Source: Actinomyces bowdenii (lineage in GTDB: Bacteria > Actinomycetota > Actinomycetes > Actinomycetales > Actinomycetaceae). From it: DNA of 47,626 bases. The notes beneath the pieces were generated by a model, which was not told the DNA's origin, searched no databases, and saw only the letters and a list, made by a program, of their open reading frames with translations. Both the position numbers and the translations under genes were made by a program. The stretch spans positions 1-47,626 of the forward strand of contig NZ_JAGFOU010000028.1 in NCBI RefSeq assembly GCF_017592395.1. Reading direction: 5' to 3'. Each line of letters opens with the position of its first letter. Positions within the stretch are counted from its first letter, which is position 1. Below are positions 44,901 to 47,626 of the stretch, piece by piece.

Positions 44901-46970
44901 ATGTCCTCATCACCCTCCACCGGCTCGGGCCGGGCGCCGTCCACCGGCGCCGCCGTCAAGGAGCTGACCCTGCGCGGCATCGTCATCGGCGGTGTCATCA
45001 CCCTGGTCTTCACCGCCGCCAACGTCTACCTGGGGCTCAAGGTGGGGCTGACCTTCGCCACCTCCATCCCGGCGGCCGTCATCTCCATGGCCATCCTGCG
45101 CCACTTCGCGGATCACACGATCCAGGAGAACAACATCGTCCAGACGATCGCCTCGGCGGCCGGCACCCTGTCGGCGATCATCTTCGTCCTGCCGGGGCTG
45201 GTGATCATCGGCTGGTGGACCGGATTCCCCTACTGGACCACGGTCTTCATCATCGGGCTGGGCGGCACCCTCGGCGTCATGTACTCCATCCCCCTGCGAC
45301 GCGCCCTGGTCACCCACTCCGACCTGCCCTACCCCGAGGGCGTGGCCGGAGCCGAGGTGCTGCGCGCGGGCGACACCCACGAGGGAACCCAGGAGTCCCA
45401 GCAGGGGCTGAGGATCATCCTGTGGGGCGCCCTGGCCTCCGCCGGGATCTCGCTGCTGACCGCTCTCAAGGCGATCGGGACCAGCCTGAGCGCCGTCTTC
45501 CGCGTCGGCAGCGGGGCGACGGCGATCGGCACCTCCCTGTCCCTGGCGCTCATCGGCGTGGGCCACCTGGTGGGCATCGGGGTGGGCATCGCCATGATCG
45601 TGGGCCTGGTGATCTCCTACGGCATCCTCCTGCCCCTGCGCACCAGCGGGCAGGCGGCCGGCGTGGAGGGCAAGGAGGGCCTGGCCGAGCTGGCCAGCAC
45701 CGTCTTCGCCCAGGATGTGCGCTTCATCGGCGCCGGTGCGATCGCCGTGGCCGCCATCTGGACCTTCCTGAAGATCCTCGGCCCCATTGTGGGCGGCATC
45801 CGCGAATCCCTGGCCTCCAGCGCCCGGCGCGCCAGCGGCGAGGAGGTGCCCCTGACCGAGCAGGACCTGTCCATCAAGGTGGTGGCGGGCACCACCGTGG
45901 CCGCCATGCTCCCCATCGGGGTCCTGCTGTGGCTCTTCGTCAAGGACACCATGCTGACGGGCAGCGCCTGGGGCCTGGTCGTCGTGGCGGTCCTGTACGT
46001 CTTCCTCACCGGCCTGGCCGTGGCCTCGGTCTGCGGCTACATGGCCGGTCTCATCGGTGCCTCGAACTCCCCGATCTCCGGCGTGGGCATCCTGGCCGCG
46101 ATCACCGCCGCCCTGCTCATCCGCGCGGTGGCGGGCGCGGCCGACGGCGACCAGACCGATGCGCTCATCGCCTACACGCTGTTCACCACCGCCATCGTCT
46201 TCGGGGTGGCCACCATCTCCAACGACAACCTCCAGGATCTCAAGACCGGCCAGCTGGTGGGCGCCACGCCCTGGAGGCAGCAGGTCGCCCTGGTCATCGG
46301 CGTGCTCTTCGGCGCGGCGGTCATCCCGCCGGTGCTCGACCTCATGCAGGCCGCCTTCGGCTTCGCCGGGGCTCCCGGCGCGGGGGACAAGGCCCTCGCA
46401 GCACCCCAGGCCTCCCTCATCTCCTCCCTGGTCTCCGGGGTGTTCGGCGGTTCCATCAACTGGGGCCTGCTGGGGCTGGGCGCCGCGATCGGCGCGGTGG
46501 TCATCGTCATCGACGAGGCCCTGCGGCGCACGACGCCGAACAAGGCCCTCCCCCCGCTGGCCGTGGGCATGGGCATGTACCTGCCGGCGGCCGTGACGCT
46601 CATCATCCCCGTCGGCGCGCTCCTGGGCCTCATCCACGATCGCTGGGCCGAGCGCTCCGCCAACCCCGAGAGGGTCAAGCGCCTGGGCACGCTCATGGCT
46701 ACCGGCCTCATCGTGGGGGAGAGCCTCTTCGGGGTCGTCTTCGCCGGGATCGTTGCCGGCACCGGTGAGGAGGAGCCGCTGGCACTGGTGCCCGAGAGCT
46801 TCGCCGGCATCGCGACCTGGCTGGGAACCGCCCTGTTCATCGCGGTGGTGTGGGCGCTGTACCGCACGGCCCGCGCAGCGGGTGCCCGGGCATCCGGTGG
46901 TGGCGCCGCGGAGCCGGTGACGGCGGGCCCGTCAGCGGCTCCGGGCGACGACGCCGCCACCGGTCACTGA
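44901..46970 (+). CDS. OPT-family oligopeptide/metal-chelate transporter
   Basis: A 689-residue permease with about 16 hydrophobic segments. It has the family pattern: ELTLRGIVIGGVITLVFTAANVYLGLKVGLTFATSIPAAVISMAIL, NNIVQTIASAAGTLSAIIFVLPGL, DLPYPEGVAGAEVLRAGD, GYMAGLIGASNSPISGVGI and LPPLAVGMGMYLPAAVT. Bacterial members import oligopeptides or siderophore-like metal complexes with protons. The ATG at 44901 is used; an in-frame GTG at 44886 with no ribosome binding site is an alternative. It is monocistronic, ending in strong tandem hairpins. The C-terminal 30 residues are a Gly/Ala/Pro-rich tail. Confidence 0.92.
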   Translation: MSSSPSTGSGRAPSTGAAVKELTLRGIVIGGVITLVFTAANVYLGLKVGLTFATSIPAAVISMAILRHFADHTIQENNIVQTIASAAGTLSAIIFVLPGLVIIGWWTGFPYWTTVFIIGLGGTLGVMYSIPLRRALVTHSDLPYPEGVAGAEVLRAGDTHEGTQESQQGLRIILWGALASAGISLLTALKAIGTSLSAVFRVGSGATAIGTSLSLALIGVGHLVGIGVGIAMIVGLVISYGILLPLRTSGQAAGVEGKEGLAELASTVFAQDVRFIGAGAIAVAAIWTFLKILGPIVGGIRESLASSARRASGEEVPLTEQDLSIKVVAGTTVAAMLPIGVLLWLFVKDTMLTGSAWGLVVVAVLYVFLTGLAVASVCGYMAGLIGASNSPISGVGILAAITAALLIRAVAGAADGDQTDALIAYTLFTTAIVFGVATISNDNLQDLKTGQLVGATPWRQQVALVIGVLFGAAVIPPVLDLMQAAFGFAGAPGAGDKALAAPQASLISSLVSGVFGGSINWGLLGLGAAIGAVVIVIDEALRRTTPNKALPPLAVGMGMYLPAAVTLIIPVGALLGLIHDRWAERSANPERVKRLGTLMATGLIVGESLFGVVFAGIVAGTGEEEPLALVPESFAGIATWLGTALFIAVVWALYRTARAAGARASGGGAAEPVTAGPSAAPGDDAATGH

Positions 46971-47071
46971 GCGGAGCGCCCATCACAGGCCCCGGAGGCG
47001 GCTGCGGCTCCGAGGCCCTGCGGACCGCCGCGGCGCTCGGCCAGAAGGGCCCTCGTGCTCGGGCGGATCCC

Positions 47072-47158
47072 GCGGGCAGGCCGCGCGGCGTCCCCGCTCG
47101 CCGCGCGGCCTGCCCGCTCCGGGCGCGCGCCACCGACCGGGCGGCACGCGCCCGGAGC
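47072..47158 (+). terminator. Two tandem strong hairpins after the OPT gene
   Basis: GCGGGCAGGCCGCGCGGCG and CGCCGCGCGGCCTGCCCGC make a 19-bp perfect stem (47072-47117). GCTCCGGGCGCG and CGCGCCCGGAGC (47116-47158) make a second. They separate the OPT gene from the rRNA promoters. Confidence 0.75.
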
Positions 47159-47256
47159 ATCCTCGATGACCGGATCGGGGTGACTGGATCGGGCGGGAGG
47201 CAGGGGGCGTAGGAGGGCGGTTCTGATGCCCGTGCTGCAGGTCACTCAGAATCAGT

Positions 47257-47287
47257 TTGACACTTGGGCCCGGCTTGAGGTTAAAGT
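47257..47287 (+). promoter_or_regulatory. rRNA operon promoter P1
   Basis: -35 TTGACA (47257-47262), 19-base spacer, -10 TAAAGT (47282-47287). Confidence 0.55.
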
Positions 47288-47421
47288 TCTCTCCGCTGCC
47301 GGGGGCCGACGAGGTTTCCAGCAGTTCGGACAGGACTCCTTGACCGAGATGATCCAGTGCCGCTGGGTATCGATCGGGAGTGCGGGACGAGACCGGGAGA
47401 TCGGGATCACGAGATTCTGAT

Positions 47422-47451
47422 TTGATTCCAGGGCTGAGACCTGCTTATGCT
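47422..47451 (+). promoter_or_regulatory. rRNA operon promoter P2
   Basis: -35 TTGATT (47422-47427), 18-base spacer, -10 TATGCT (47446-47451). Tandem to P1. Confidence 0.55.
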
Positions 47452-47457
47452 AGTCCG

Positions 47458-47626
47458 GTCGCCTTCGGAGGGCTGAGGGATTATTCCCGAGGAGTCCGGT
47501 GGGTGTGTTGTTTGAGATCTCGATAGTGTGTCATGTTTTTTATGCCATGTGGGCTTGATGATGGTTCTGCGGCTTTTTTGTTGTGGGGTTGTTGTTGGGT
47601 CTGTTTTGTTTTTGGTTTGCCTGCCC
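47458..47626 (+). promoter_or_regulatory. rRNA operon leader with boxA-like antitermination site
   Basis: TGTTGTTTGAGA (47506-47517) followed by TCTCGATAGTGTGTC matches the conserved leader of actinobacterial rRNA operons (TGTTnTTTGAGAACTCAATAGTGTG). The stretch to the window end is abruptly T/G-rich (TTTTTTGTTGTGGGGTTG...), as such leaders are. The 16S rRNA gene should start shortly beyond 47626. Confidence 0.75.

Noticed and set aside
47226-47420. 64-codon frame in the rRNA leader region
   Set aside because: It overlaps the tandem rRNA promoters and has no ribosome binding site or homology.

Overview
The window is very GC-rich bacterial DNA with actinobacterial gene content: DtxR-type regulator, PspA, XPB-type helicase, WXG100 protein, a PhoP-like two-component pair, a c-di-AMP riboswitch in front of an NlpC/P60 hydrolase, HrcA/CIRCE control of groEL, and the mscL/SAF/5-FCL/moeA/rimJ/membrane-protein gene order known from mycobacteria and corynebacteria. 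It fits Actinomyces or a near relative; that is inference from gene content, not a database match. Both strands are used, operons are short, and many genes look leaderless (a TANNNT -10 box 6-7 bases before ATG/GTG).

Layout. 1-96: 3' end of an unidentified frame, perhaps a transposase. 374-5604 (minus): an unknown membrane-anchored protein, rlmB, cysS, a VOC protein and ispF. 5815-7023: small membrane protein and ung. 7550-10446: LytR_C protein, groEL behind two CIRCE operators, and an orphan WXG100 protein. 10636-15380 (minus): a HD-family protein, a histidine kinase/response regulator pair and a NYN-domain protein. 15676-18540 (minus): pspA and a long coiled-coil protein. 18792-26031: glutamine amidotransferase, a tiny membrane protein, XPB helicase divergent from its helicase-associated partner, and DUF3027. 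26146-29732: purine permease, MFS exporter, DtxR-like repressor. 30075-32363: c-di-AMP riboswitch, secreted NlpC/P60 protein, universal stress protein. 32511-37370: tRNA-Arg, a 1451-residue helicase/nuclease-like protein that has lost its catalytic residues, and an 80-residue partner overlapping it. 37486-43680: mscL, SAF protein, 5-formyl-THF cyclo-ligase, moeA/glp, rimJ, glpR-like membrane protein. 43832-44710: tRNA-Ala and a decayed region with regulator remnants. 44901-46970: OPT transporter. 47257-47626: tandem promoters and leader of an rRNA operon whose 16S gene should begin just past the window.

The most unexpected content is between genes. There are at least four families of palindromic intergenic elements: a 93-96 bp element with four copies of GCGTCACTTCGCG (three copies), a 92-114 bp element bounded by TGCACATCTTCA/TGAAGATGTGCA with an internal ATTCCGCGGA (three copies), and two single elements with 22-bp arms. 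Other points worth following are the degenerate helicase-nuclease, the possible gephyrin-like Glp/GlpR division pair, and a four-unit 10-bp tandem repeat at the XPB promoter.
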